Shown: piece by piece, positions 13,101-24,308 of the stretch
Position numbering within the stretch: the first letter of the stretch is position 1
Layout of the letters: each line of letters begins with the position of its first letter
NCBI GenBank assembly: GCA_001939145.1
Contig: LSRX01000589.1
Location: forward strand, 201,459 to 265,458
DNA from: Symbiodinium microadriaticum
Taxonomy: Eukaryota > Sar > Dinophyceae > Suessiales > Symbiodiniaceae
Direction of reading: 5' to 3'
Length of the DNA stretch: 64,000 nt
Made by a program: the position numbers and the translations under genes
The notes under the pieces: model-generated
What the model was told of the DNA's origin: nothing
The model's input: the letters and a program-made list of their open reading frames with translations, nothing else
Databases searched by the model: none

Positions 13101-14895
13101 TTACAGTGTCAGGAAGTTGAGTCTTCAGTTTGTCCTGAGGCAGGATTGGAGCCCGAGCCCGCACGTCAAGCCGCCGTTCGGCTCTTGGATGATGGCGGTG
13201 GCTCTGTGGAATTCTCCCGCCTCTCGGGCTTGACCTTGATATCAGTGAGGGCTTCGGAGTTTGCTCTGCAGGGTTTCAATGAAGGTGACCTTGCACCAAG
13301 CGTGTGCGTCAGCCTGCGACCAGCTGTCGTTGAGTGTGAGTCGCTGGCAATCAACTCAGAGCAGGTAGCACGACAGGCTCACCGTCTAGTTTTCATTCAC
13401 CACCACACAAACACGATGCCCAGGCGGCTAGGTACAAGTAGACCATCATGAGCTATCACCACGAGATGCCTGTTGTTGCCTTGAGCAGCCACAAAAACAC
13501 TCGCCGTTGTGAGAGTCGCGGTCGTCGTCGTCATTCTCAAGGTCTCAAACTCGTTCTCGCAGCAAGACCCGGACTGTAAGAACAGTAGGAGGAGGAAGAG
13601 GATGAGCCCAGCGGCCGGATATGCCAGGCTTTGTGGCCGCGTTGGTTCCGTCGTGTCGAGAGCTCCTCACAGCCCCCTGACATGCAATCGGCGATAGAGT
13701 CGTGTCCACATCTTCGTCCACGGCTTTTGGAATCGCGTCTCGAGGCCAAACTGCTTCGAAGCAGCTTCGACAGGCGTTCAGCCGTTCCCTTTGCGGACAC
13801 ATGACATGAAGGTTTAGCGGTTTCTGGCCACATCTCGTGTTTGAGCATTATGTCATTACATGATGCTAGCCTGGACTCGTGACAGGCTGGATGAGAACGG
13901 CTCCTTGGTCGCCAAGACTTGTATATTGGCAGGGGTTTCCTGTCCCGGAGCACTAACCGCTAGCCTCTAGCACCTGACATTGGACGATGCAGGCGATGGC
14001 TTCGTAAGCCGCGCGGAGTTACAGCGCTTGCTGGAGAGAGCTGGATCCAGACTGTCGCATGCGCAGCAGCAGCTGGAAAAGTGCCTTGGATCTCCGGGGG
14101 GGGGGGGGGTTCTTCGCCGGAGGTTCATTTCAGACGACTTCGAACTCCGTTCATGCGTGTCCGAAGATGGATGATGGATTGCGCGTTCTGCTATCGTTGT
14201 CGGCAGTACAACGTACGGCTTTGCCACAATCAGACTGAGCTGCCTTGCCCCGGCAAGGAAAGACAGGCATTCAGTGACTCAGCAGAAGAGCGATCGTGTG
14301 CCAGACTCCTCAGACGAGGACCCTTTTCACAACAGCCTTGCACGTAGGGCGTTCCTGAAATCCATACATGGTGAGCCTGGCCTGCCCTGTGCGAGTTGCG
14401 AGGGTCAAAATCCGTATCCCCTGCAGCTGTGGATCACTCACAGTGTCTCCCTGCTCTGAAGAGCCCCGATTTCTTGTCGCTGTCATTCCTTCTGTGCCTC
14501 TTGCTGCCTCTCTCACTCTGTGTCTCACTCATCCCGATCCGTCGAAGTGTTCATCGATCCCCAGAGCGAAATGCTTGAGTGCGGCACATCACAGAAACAC
14601 TTCTGCGAAGCACATTTCTTCTTTGCCCTCAGCTAGTGGTGCCAGCTACCAACGACAGCTTTTTTTCCGTTCAACCCTTGGCTGCAGGATGTTTGCCCCT
14701 CGAGCGAGTCCAAGCGCCTCCGGGCTGCGAAAGCAGCGCGGAAAGCCTTCGACAACATAAGCAGCTTGGCCCCAGCTTGGCTATGACAGGTGCACGGTCC
14801 ACAGCTGCAGGAAGCTGAGCTCGGAGAAAGCTGAGGTGGTGAAGGGCGCGTGCGCGTCTCCTTCGAATCCTTGCAGAAGCTGCTGGGAATCTCGG
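7119..14895 (+). CDS. CDPK gene 2: Ser/Thr kinase with EF-hands, many short exons
   Basis: This is a calcium-dependent protein kinase that phosphorylates Ser/Thr in response to Ca2+ binding its own EF-hands. Exons that join in phase are 7330-7395 (CREMFISRRHGRPED), 7448-7530, 7632-7746, 7853-7904, 7961-7985, 8065-8092, 8168-8210, 8278-8362, 8461-8533 and 8612-8668. They give the glycine loop GKGSFG, Lys in AMMK, Glu in the alphaC segment LIMEEIDKL, HKDLKLEN (catalytic loop), DVG (DFG position) and AGTLATMAPE. Downstream exons are 11101-11166 (post-kinase DLVKELLTFDEPSRL), 11926-12006, 12214-12264, and EF-hand pieces near 13993 and 14845. A possible N-terminal exon starts at ATG 7119, Glu/Lys-rich. 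Nearly all introns have GC or GA donors. Kinase subdomains IX-XI are only weakly represented (about 10304-10365), so the gene may be broken. It has the same orientation as CDPK gene 1, suggesting a tandem array. Confidence 0.75.
7448..8668 (+). other. kinase domain, subdomains I-VIII, nine exons
   Basis: The kinase core assembles from nine exons separated by introns of 101, 106, 56, 79, 75, 67, 98 and 78 nt. Donors are in order GC, GC, GC, GA, GC, GT, GA and GC; every acceptor is AG|G. Joins such as LLPG-GDLLEAVE, EAVE-YAEKKQLPE and QLPE-VAAVFRQ restore family-like sequence only across the splice. HRD is HKD and DFG is DVG: the Asp residues needed for catalysis and Mg2+ are kept, while the Phe is Val. 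The join at 8362/8461 is the least certain. Confidence 0.75.
8669..11100 (+). other. long intron-like stretch inside CDPK gene 2
   Basis: This stretch separates the APE motif from the post-kinase junction segment. It holds a microsatellite field and one candidate exon at 10304-10365 (PPLGESRAEPRLKWDADSNW) that resembles the segment before subdomain XI of CDPKs. The Asp-x-Trp-Ser segment of subdomain IX was not found. Either its exons are too short to see or this part of the gene is lost. Confidence 0.4.
9452..9612. repeat. microsatellite cluster GT / CT / TA / CTC
   Basis: Four adjoining simple repeats occur: (tg)n at 9460-9475, (tc)n, (ta)n around 9498-9508, then a ctc/ctcctg tract at 9543-9612. 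Poly-Leu, poly-Ser, poly-Pro and poly-Glu frames across it reflect the repeat only. Confidence 0.9.
11101..11166 (+). other. CDPK gene 2 exon: post-kinase junction
   Basis: The exon encodes DLVKELLTFDEPSRLVSFLR plus FK, the segment linking kinase and EF-hands in this family. The acceptor is cccag|gac. It should join in phase 0 to 11926 (AVLLDMASQLPLAQLREL), but the base pair after its end is AC, not GC, GA or GT. That suggests a decayed donor. Confidence 0.7.
11926..12264 (+). other. CDPK gene 2 exons building EF-hand 1
   Basis: Exon 11926-12006 ends LTQLFESMDK at a GA donor. Exon 12214-12264 begins DGNGMLDRGELTEALMK and ends at a GC donor. Splicing out 207 nt creates the EF loop DKDGNGMLDRGE with canonical residues at positions 1, 3, 5, 6, 8 and 12. 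Gene 1 has the same intron position and GA donor at its own EF loop (294/360), so the intron is ancestral to the duplication of the genes. Confidence 0.8.
12265..13990 (+). other. intron-like stretch with possible EF-hand 2 remnant
   Basis: Around 12325-12355 a frame reads RGDGFMSYI, resembling the second half of EF-hand 2 in CDPKs, but it runs into a stop two codons later and lacks the AG|G acceptor. The rest shows no recognisable exon. Confidence 0.4.
13993..14895 (+). other. CDPK gene 2: EF-hand 3 and 4 exon candidates
   Basis: After the acceptor gatgcag at 13992, the frame reads GDGFVSRAELQRLLERAG, the second half of an EF-hand and its exiting helix. At 14688 (after tgcag) a frame reads DVCPSSESKRLRAAKAARKAF. 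At 14845 (after gaag) RVRVSFESLQKLLGIS matches the end of a last EF-hand. A run of 14 G lies at 14096-14109. Exact ends and joins are not resolved. Confidence 0.5.
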
Positions 14896-14899
14896 CATG

Positions 14900-16660
14900 C
14901 CTTGGGTCCTAAGTGTGGTCGCCCTGTCCCATCGTGAAAGTTTCAGTGGCACGACGTATTCTGAGGAGATTTTACCTCCTGAAGCGGCTGGGCCAGCAGT
15001 GGATGAGTCAAAGAGTCAAAGGGAGGGCTCCTTGAAATTCGGGATATTCCATTTTTCTATGATTCCGGGGCCCTTACAACAAGGACCTTGTGGCTTCGGG
15101 TCGATCAGGGGCCATATCCCAAGTCTCGGCTCCTAAGCCGAAGCTCAGAACTTCCTGCAACCGAAGGCTGCGCAGCACGCGGATTTATGAGTCGGGAAAA
15201 GGTGAGCGAGTTCAGTGAAATGATGCTGAACGCGCCGGCAGGGATTGCAGAGTCCTCTACAAGTGATTTCAAAAATTCAGCTGCCTGCTAAGGCTGCTGG
15301 TCCGCAAACACATCAGGCAATCGGAGGTAGAGAGACTTCAGACTTCAACCTATACAAGTATAGTAGGCTAAGGTTGTTTGCGGAAGCTAGCTGGAGATTG
15401 CGAAGCAAACCCGGCCACAATCCTTGGCCCTCAGCCGCAAGGAATGGATCACACAGAGCTTCAAACCAGTCCCTTACAGTAACGCTGCTTCATTGGGCCA
15501 AAGTTGGCACCGCAAGGTCGCGCACAAGCCGACTGGCCGGGGCACTGTTGGGGGATTTGACGGTTCATTGGAAACACAGCATGTAAGAAATTCGCTGCTC
15601 CCCAAACTGTCTAGCGCGCTACCACACAGCCGCCCAGCATCCTAACAGCTGCATGTGACATGTCGCAGTCATGTCGTCAAATCCCTTCAGGAACACGGTG
15701 CATTGAGTGCCGGGCCTAATGTCGAATCTTCCAGCTTCGTTGGAACTCGGCTGGAAGGGAAACTCCTTATCGCTTCTAGACTGCGCTGGGCAAGCCAGCT
15801 TTGCTTGATGCTGAGCTTCCTTCCTTTGAGCATGCCTGCATGCTCATGCCAGAAACTGGCAGCTAGGAGCATAGAAGACTACGCTTCTTCCTGAGCGGCC
15901 AAAACATTCACGACGATGTTTTTTCTTAGCTCGGCCGGCCTACGTGGAGTGCAAACCTCACCATGGACCATGGAGAGCCACAGGGCTAGGTTGTTGTCAA
16001 GATGGGGTCTGCGAACCAGGCAGTACGGCTGCTGTGCACGGTGCAGCATGGCTTGCCGAGTTATCATCTGGGCACATCGTCGCTATTGCAAAAGCAACTA
16101 CAAGACTCTCCATCAACGATTCCCGCAGTGCTTCAGCAGCGAAATCTTCATACACAACGAACAGCATAAGAACGGGCAGGCATAGGACAGCCTCGGTCAA
16201 GCTGACATCGTATGTGTCCGATGGGCTCGAGCCTCGGAAGCACCCCGCACCCCCCAACGGCTTGCACATCTCTTGAAAGAGAGTGCCTGAGCATTGGGAT
16301 GTTTCTGCGAGACAGTTTGCTCAGAAGCAGTGGCTAGTTTCCTGCCTGCTGCTGAACCCTCGCTGAAGAGCCTCGGCGGAACAAACATGCGCCTTCACTT
16401 CTTGCGACGACTTGGAATCGATCCAGTACTCCTTTGTATGGCCGTGCAACGGGCCACTTATCGGGAGGTGCCTATGATTGCGATTCGGTTGAGCAAGTCA
16501 TGTCCTGCAATGGCAGTCAAGACGACGACACCGGGGGGATTCCCCCCTGCATGAGGAAGAAGTGAGCCAGACCCAGCCCACGAAAGCCTTACATTGCACA
16601 GCAAACCTCCTCACTTACTGGTACGTAGTGTATAAGGATCTTGACACCTCTAACCTCTGT
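14900..16660. other. intergenic stretch, no gene recognised
   Basis: Frames of 60-110 codons occur on both strands but overlap each other and match no known family to my eye. Confidence 0.4.
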
Positions 16661-16670
16661 CTTCTGGGCT

Positions 16671-17091
16671 ATGGGAAAGAGAAGCAGATCTTCAAGCTCC
16701 TCTTCGGACTCTGACTCCTCCGAGGAGAAGAAGGCCCTGTTGGTTTAGAGCCTTGGGTTTAGAGGCTTGATTTTTCTCATGCCATGGCAAGGACAAGAAG
16801 AAGTCCAAGAAGGAGAAGAAGAAGGACAAGGAAAAGAAGAAGAAGAAGGCGTGTACCTGCACAAAAATGTGATTGACCTAGCCGAGGCCTCTTTGCAACA
16901 GTTGGCCGTTCCAGCGCAAATAAAGTTTCCAGGACAAAAAGAAGAAAAAAGACAAGAAGAAAGATAAAAAGACACCTGGCAGCCTGAAAATGTGCATCAA
17001 TGGTTATCAAGCTGATAATGGCAGTCGTGAGCACGATGACCTTGACGATGTGAGTGAAAGCGATGATGCCACGGAGGGCACACCTTGCTAA
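16671..17091 (+). CDS. small Ser/Lys-rich nuclear-type protein, three exons, complete
   Basis: The model is complete: exons 16671-16733, 16792-16848 and 16933-17091, with introns of 58 and 84 nt that both have GC donors and AG|G acceptors, and both are phase 0. The 92-residue product starts MGKRSRSSSSSSDSDSSEEK, continues as a Lys/Glu/Asp run (DKKKSKKEKKKDKEKKKKK, then DKKKKKDKKKDKK), and ends in an acidic tail (DLDDVSESDDATEGTPC). An Arg/Ser head, a poly-Lys middle and an acidic tail are typical of nuclear, RNA-associated or phosphorylated proteins. No catalytic domain is present. All three exon borders fall in Lys/Asp codons, which makes the joins convincing. The last exon could be spliced further downstream; the taa at 17089 is the simplest end. 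Confidence 0.75.
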
Positions 17092-20030
17092 GTCTTCGCA
17101 GCGGATTGGATCGGCAGTGACTTTAAGCTAAGGAGCTTGGTGGTTTTGGGATGCTTTGGGGTTGGCATTACATGGCCGTTCGGGCTGGGTCTTGCATGGT
17201 TACTCCCCGAAGTGTGCGGCGCAGTTCAGGTTAGCGCTGGCACCGATCAGTCCGCTAGCTTTCCTGCCCTTGTAGAAGCCGGAGATTTCCTCCAGCGTAC
17301 CTGATCACTGTGCTGTGTCGATCCAAGGGCGAGCAAAGAGCAAGAGGCGCCAAAGGCAACCCCTTGGTTTTCACTTGCCCTTCTTTGCTTTAGGAAGCCT
17401 CGGCATGCCTTTGGCCTTCCGGTCCTGAGATCAGCTCGAGATCGGAGCGGCAGACGCCCAGCCTCGGAAGATGATAGCCATGGCCAGGTGCCCATGGTGC
17501 TGCCTCGAACGGGATCTGCCGCCGAGGCTGGAAGTGCGAAGTGTGCAACGAACGATCCCTGCTCGAACACCAGAAGTTTGGGCAGGGACGTCGTTGAGAG
17601 CCTAGAGCTGCCGGTGTGTCTTCAGGGTGCAGTGGTCATGCCCACCTTATCTCAGCAGATTGACTCCTGCTGGTAGAGATCGGAGTCTGAGTGGGCCTGG
17701 GATTGCAAGTCCCATATGGTTGCGGAAGAGGGGCACCCAAGTGGTAATCGAAGCGATCTCTTCAGGAGCGTGAGAAGCTATTACGCAGCAGTACGGTCCC
17801 AGTGGCTGTGTCGGGTGCTGAGCCGCTGAGCAGGAACCCTGCAGAGCACTTCGTGGGCGCAATAGTGCGTATACTTCTCGGAGCCAGAAGTGCTCCGAGG
17901 CCATTGCCATGTGGCAGTGTGGTAATGCAAAGCAGGGACGAGTAACAGATACGCATGGCCCTGTACACCAGATAAGAAAAAGCGTTGGCAGCCGCTACTG
18001 CAGGAGCGCAGAACCCTACAATTACAGCAGAAGGAGAACAATGACAGCGGGTGTGCTCATTAAAGAAAGACAGAGCCACGTGGTCCTTGTAGCCAACATG
18101 TCCAATCTTGAGCTCATGCTAACATGCACGTGACACGAAGGCCTGGCAACACTCCAGAAGTGAACGACGCTGGGCGCTTCCAGCAAGCAAAGGTGCTTCG
18201 TTTGTTAGGCGTTTGAGTCCGAACCTTTGCCATCGGATCGAGAGCTACGGGCCATCTAGCATCTGCAAACGACTTGGCACAGGCACGACTCGATGCACTT
18301 CGAGCAGCTCACCAGAAGCCTGAGAAGAGCGTGGGATACACCGTTCGGAAGCCCAACTGGTAACAAAGGTTCTCCGGCGGAGCAGATGCAGAGCCAGCCG
18401 AACAGTATAAATCACAGCAGTTGGCCTTGAACATAGTTTGCAGCGCATCATAAGATAAGCATAAGACTTGCCCAAGTATGTGTTTTTTATAGTATTATAG
18501 AGAATTCCACGAACCTGCTTGTTTGGCTCCTGATTTGGTGAGGTGGGGTTGCGATTCGCCCGCTATGTGCAATGCTGCGCGATGCTCGCAGAGGGCATTT
18601 CGGCTCAACTGTCGGAGCGGCAAGCCACAAAGCAGAGCTCCTGTGGTTACGATGAGGTTGCCCGGTGTTTGCACAGTCCGGCGGGAATCAGCATGCAATC
18701 TGACTTGCCTGGGTTCGCACGTTGCGGTCATGTGGGGATCTTTGTGGCCCGCCGGCGGCATCGTGATGAGTCTGGCATTCCTGCCCCGAGGCACGCTCTG
18801 GGCTAACGGCTAGAGGAACCTTGGACGGTGCCACCTTGTTGATGAGGCTCGAGGATGCGGGAAAATGTCGAAACCCAGCTGGAGGCTCGCGGTCATCTCG
18901 AGTCGAGGAGATGGTATGCCGTGCATAGGTTCTGTCTTCAACACATGAAATGAAACTGCAGTTAATCAGGCTAGACTCGGCTAGACCTCAGTTTTATTGT
19001 GGAGTCGACTGCTCTCGTCAGATGAGATGGAGATGCCAAATCCTTCCCGACTTGGCTGCTGCAGTTTTCACGAAACTGCCTGCAAGATGCTTGTTGATGA
19101 TGGTTTGTGGCTTCTCTACGTAGCATCTAGAATCTAGAGTCTAGACTCTTACCAGACAAGGAAGCATTGCCCACGATGGTTCCACCGCTAGGCCGCAAAG
19201 AAAGCCGACGTGAGCACGGCTTGCAGACCGTGGACCAACGCTGCCCTCGTCTGATGTAAACTGGCAGGGTGTGCAGATCAATCGCCTTTGTCGGAGCAGC
19301 TGCCCATTATTGTGGTATCGACCGCTACAAAGTCAGAAACTGCATTGCTCGCCGCATTGAAGCTGTTTCGGCTGGTTCCCAACAGGCATCAGCATGGGGA
19401 GGTAGGACAGCATCCAGGTCTGAAGATGCCCGTAATCTTTAATCATAGTCTTCTTAAGCAGAGTGGCAGGGGGTTCATGGTGTTTGTAGACCCGTGATGG
19501 TAGGGAGCAGACTTTGCGTCAACCGCATGGCGCTTGCAGAGGGCAGAGCATTCAGCAAGGCCTGATTACTTTGCCGTCCCAGTTGCACCGAAGCCCTGTA
19601 GCCGGTCGGCTACTGCTGCTGCTGCTGCTGCCGCTGCTGTCACTTCTCTCAATTCCAAGTTGCTGCCTGGCAGACACCACATCTCAGTCTCTTCATTGCA
19701 CATGGGACCCGACAGCCACACTGTCAAGTTAGCTTGTCGGGAAAGAAGCTGAAGCAGGGCCTGGAAGTAGGTGTTGTACTACCTTCCACTTCTCGTGTCG
19801 TTGTCGAAGCAGCGGACACGTATTGCCCTGGGTCCTGCGCCAACAGTTCTGAAAATCTGCATGCAACTCTTGCGCACAACAGGAGGTCTTCGCCACGGTC
19901 AGCTTCGGTAGCGGCTTGTCTTATCATCGGTTGAGGCTGCCTCGAAGTAGGATGCCTGAACTGAAGACCAAAGTCGCCAAAAACGATGGCTTTGCTTACC
20001 CGAGTTAAGAGTTCCTATCAGCCTTGCAGT
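17092..20030. other. intergenic stretch, no gene recognised
   Basis: No supported exon was found. It contains nested XbaI-like palindromes (ctagaatctagagtctaga near 19129-19147) and a short ctagactcggctagacc motif (18972-18988) that recurs imperfectly at 37022-37046. Confidence 0.45.
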
Positions 20031-20054
20031 ACTAAGGTTGGGAGTTGGCCCAGT

Positions 20055-20950
20055 AGTGTTGATCACACGTCTCCAAACTGCACGGCCACATGTTGCAGGC
20101 CGAGCCGCCAGCACTTGCCAATTGCAGCACAGGCCTTGCGTGGCACATGCCGCTTGCCTCGCTGGCGGACGCCTGCCAAGCAGGTCGACTTTCGGCATTC
20201 CATAACGTGCGCTTGAAGCAATGGCAGCGAGGCTTCGTCGCCGCGCGGGGGTCCTGATGCATGGGGCGGAGTGTTGACCACGCGCCTCCAAGACTCCACC
20301 GCCACATTTTGCGAACCGAGCCGCCGACCAGTACAGCATCTGCAGCTAGAGCGACCAGACTTCGGAAGTTCCGTTCTTCTCGGGCCTTGCGTGGCCCATG
20401 CCGCTGGCAGGCCTGGCTTCTTTCCAGCAGTCTGCTGACCTGCAACCGGTGTACTCCGAGCAGAGAAGTGCTTGTCAAGGCCCGGCAGGGCTCGTGGCCA
20501 GCCCCTCAGACAATAGGGAAGTGACAGCTCCTGGCTGGCTCCGCTATTGGCGAACTGGGACGTGGGTTGTGCGGACGCATCATCCCGTGGTTATCTGCCG
20601 CAGAATGTACATGCGTGACACTGTTTTTTGCAGCATTGGCCCTCATGTCTTGCCGGCCCGCCAAGCAGGTCGACGTGGCGGCATCCCATGACGTGTGCCT
20701 GAAGCAAGGGCTTGTCGCAGCGCGGTGTCTTGATGCATGCGGCGGCTGAAGGGAGGATTGTCCAGGCTAGGGAAGTGACAGCTTCTGGCTAGCTCCGCTG
20801 TTGACCTTGGCGTTTTGACATTCCCAAACACTGCGTTGTGCGGACGCTTTATCCTGTGTTTGAAGTGTACCTGCCGCAGATGACCCCGTTTTCACAGCCT
20901 CGGCCTTCCTTTTGCCCGCCAGCCAAGCAGGTCGACGGGGCGGAATCGCA
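20055..20950 (+). repeat. degenerate tandem repeats at the left end of copy A
   Basis: The motif gccaagcaggtcgac recurs at about 20174, 20659 and 20922, followed each time by ggc..at..cat and cctgaagc-like sequence. A second motif (gtgttgacc or gtgttgatc, then cacgcgcctcca-like, then gccgagccgcc) recurs at about 20059 and 20268. Copy B keeps the same arrangement at about 38470, 39300 and 39565. The Cys/Trp-rich minus-strand frames across it repeat with it and are unlikely to be coding. Confidence 0.7.
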
Positions 20951-22198
20951 TGCCGCGTGCCTGAAGCTGCCTGAAACTGGTTCCCTCATCTCATCTCGAT
21001 AGCTTTGGCGCTTCCCAACAGCAAGGTCTAAAAAGACTGTCCAGGGTCCAAGTCCAGGGTCGACGAGGCCCGGCAACGCGGACTTAGGTAGCTAGTTGCT
21101 CAAACTGTGCTTGGCACCGAAGTCTCCGGTGGCTAGCGGTTCGGAGGCTACGCCTTCTTCTGGCAAAGATGCTTCTGCGCAGTTTTCTGCCTGTAGAGAA
21201 AAACGGATGAAAAAGCACTGTGGCAGATTCTGGCAGAGAGCATGGGCACTGCAAAGACATGCAGGTACAGTCCTTGCTGCTGAGCAACGGAGCGGGATGC
21301 ACATGTGTAATGAAATTCAATCGGTATAAGTATCTATGATGGCCAACAGCCAAGTCGTGCGCTCCAACTACAAGTCCCGCAAACTCTCCAGCACGAGACC
21401 GCCCTGCAGGGCCTTGCAAAGACCAGCCGTAGGCTGGCGATAACGGGAACTCCAAAAAGCTGCGATGGCTGGCGAAAAATGCGGCTTGCTGCTTAATGCA
21501 GCCGAGACGTCGCATGAAGCAAACAGATGCCGCGGGTCACCGGCGTTCCGCATGTCCTCGCCGGTCTAGAACATGTCGACCGGAGTGTGGCTGCACAGTC
21601 GCCGTGGAGACTTTTCGAAGGGGTACAGCTAAACTTTGATTTTGATGTAGGCCATGTTTGCCTGCAGCAACCAGTTTCCGTACACGACAGGTTAGGCTGG
21701 GGCGTGCGGTTTTCGCAGTGTTCGCAGTAGTGGCTAGACAGGGACTCACACGTGCCATCCTGCACGTTTTGCCTTTGCATATGTGCAGCTGGAGAAGGAG
21801 GCTGCAATCTCCTTTCCTGGGCCATCAGCTCCGTGCCGAAATCGAGCACGAAAGCTGTTGGTGGCATCCCTGGCTCCAGGGGGCTGCTACGACCCACTAG
21901 CCAGGCAAACACACTTGGCCAGGCCAGCCATCACGATGGTCGACAATAGGACTGACAATTAATAATGTTCTTGACTACGACAATGAACACGATATCCGAG
22001 CAGCTCGGTCATTTCACGAGCTTCGGCCACCGCCGCTTTCCAGGCCCTGGAGAAAAACCAACACAAACAAGGCCCACGTACCGGCTTGAAGCAACTTTGA
22101 GCAGCAAGTGTTACATGCGGGCGCACACTTCGCTAAGCTGCTGCGTGTCTTCCACGGCTCGGGCCACTGCTTGCACCACGTTCTCAGTCCGGCGTCTC

Positions 22199-22363
22199 CC
22201 TTGGTGTTGCCCGGTCTCCACCGCATACACCACGCAAGCATAGGCCCACACATCCACAGCTGTAGTCTACATGTCCTTGCTGACACCGCACTCTGCATCC
22301 CTTTTGCGAAGCAGGGGCCACAGCTCCGGCGGTCGATAGGCAGCAGTGACAAAGTGCAAGAAC
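22199..22363 (-). pseudogene. protein kinase fragment with in-frame stop (copy A)
   Basis: Read on the minus strand from an AG at 22364, the frame gives FLHFVTAAYRPPELWPLL, with YRPPEL at the position of the kinase APE motif. It then continues VDVWAYACVVYAVETGQ, the subdomain IX signature (D-x-W-x-x-G-like, here D-V-W-A-Y-A). An in-frame TAG lies between them after VSKDM. No catalytic loop or DFG was found upstream. Either a short intron removes the stop or the fragment is dead. The identical stop is in copy B, so it predates the duplication. Confidence 0.6.
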
Positions 22364-23993
22364 CTGGGGCTTTGAGAAGGCGTCGGCAACAGAGGGCACA
22401 CAGCCTGAGAGGTGAGGCAGGCGAATCAACCGCGAGTGGTATGACCGAGGTGCTTCCACGACCTTTGTGGCGGTCTTCACCTGGACGTTGAGCTCTGGCC
22501 GACATCTCAACGGCCGCAGTCTCGCGTCACCATCAATGAATCGCCGAGGGGCAGCCTCATGTTATACAGGCTGTCACACGGTGCATTACACTTCTTCTGC
22601 CGATGCTTCGCAACTTTCATGTCAGCTATTTGCTGACTGTTGTCTGCTGGTTCTCCAAGCAGATACTCGTCTTTAGGGAGCCAAGCAAGCCAACAAACAG
22701 CCTCTGTTCTTAATCAGCAACCCCCTGTGACTTAGGAGGGGTGGAGGTATGTGGAGGTAGAAAGCGTATACTACATCTACCGCTCCACAGCGGTCCACAA
22801 CACATGAGTGAGAGCAGAAAGCGCTGCTCGTGCGCTGGAGGTAGACGGGCACATCAGACACGTGTTCGGGGAAGCCCACGTTTAGGTGGTTGCAGTGGTT
22901 GGTGTGGACGTGCGCATTCAGAGCACACAAGGAACAGCTCAACCACCTGCCAACCCCACATGCGCATTTACCTCAGGCCTCCATCCGTGGAGGACCCACA
23001 TAGGCTGCCCGAGCTGCTATCTGTATTGGGCCGCATCAGCGCTTGAGTTGCCCATCACGGCATACGGTAGCCTTTGCCCCAATGTGCTTGTGATATTACG
23101 AGAGCTCTCCACTGGCACCTGCAGCGCTAAGGCCATGAAAACTCAGCCTTGCTGTCTCTTTGGGCAAGAATGTCTGACTATCAGATCGAATCTCTGCCGC
23201 AGTCTCCGCTCAGCTGTCCCTGGCAGGACTTTGGTTGGCTCAGCCGAAGTTTTGCCGTCGCTGCTCATAGACTCAGAGCATATGCTCACTTAAGCGGTCA
23301 GGACTCCGCATCGGTAGAACAAGATGCAGATGTTGTGCTCGGCGACCCTGCAAGGGCCTTTCGCAGTCGGCTCTCGATTGAGCTTGGCACCCCCATTGCA
23401 ATGCCTGCCCATTAACGATGTCCACTACAAATATTAGTATGTCTGCTGGGGTGAGCTGGCCGAAATTCTGGCAAGCAGCATGCTCCATGAGTACTCATAG
23501 GCGCCAGTTCCCGTGCACAAATGAAGATCAGAACGGCTTCGTTGATGGATGAGATCTTGCACCACTGCAAGTCCTTGAGTTCCTGGCACTTACAGTACCT
23601 TGGGTACCCGAAGGGGTGCAACATTTTTCTTTTCAACAGTCTTCGAGCAACTGAAATCGGCCCGAAGATGAAGACTCGGGCTTGCAGCGGGATAGGATCT
23701 TAATTGAATATCTGGGAATGTCCAAAAATCGGGGGGCCAGGACCTTCGCCCGGCATTGCCCAGGTGTGAGTGCTGAAATAGATCCCAACATTGCCTCATA
23801 GTCATGGTGTATTCCTCACTGTAGGGACTCCCCAGGTTGGCCCCTAATTCTCGAAACCCCCATACAGTTGTCAGCGTGTTGGAAGCACATCCCAGCAGCG
23901 GAGCATGGCGGAGCTTTGTGCGAGGTAGGTGCGGCTGTGGTGCACTGGCTAGGAGGTCGATCTTCACCCCTCAGAGCTCAAGCGTCGCGCTGC

Positions 23994-24209
23994 TCACTCG
24001 CTGTCGGCAGGATCTGGCTGAGACAAATTTGCGTGGCACGTCTTGCAGAGTCGGCGCTGCCCTTTCCTGTCGTACCATTGCTTCACAACTTCGGTCCATG
24101 ATGCTATGCTTACCATTTGCGGGTGCCGGGGTGCCCGTTGGAAGCTCCGCGCTTGCAGGCGGGCAACTGTTTCGTGCCGCAACGTCGTAACCTCGCCTCC
24201 TGCACTCAT
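23994..24209 (-). CDS. conserved hypothetical frame with CxxCH motif (copy A)
   Basis: A 71-codon frame contains TEVVKQWYDRKGQRRLCKTC followed by HANLS. It is kept in copy B (43100-43393 contains the same segment with one substitution, D to K). Cys-x-x-Cys-His suggests a small zinc-binding or haem-like motif, but no family is recognised. It may be an exon of a minus-strand gene or a chance frame. Confidence 0.3.
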   Translation of the reverse strand: MSAGGEVTTLRHETVARLQARSFQRAPRHPQMVSIASWTEVVKQWYDRKGQRRLCKTCHANLSQPDPADSE

Positions 24210-24308
24210 GCTCCTGCCCAGGCCGCAGGGTCACAGGAAGTGTCTTCTGAGAAGAGTCTGCCGGAGTGTCTTAGCCTTCTGCAGGGTGCCGAGCAGTAGG
24301 AGCAGGAG

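Noticed and set aside
20032..20478. Minus-strand 148-codon frame repeated in copy B
   Set aside because: It follows an internal tandem repeat and differs between copies by frame-changing indels; there is no sign of selection on the protein.
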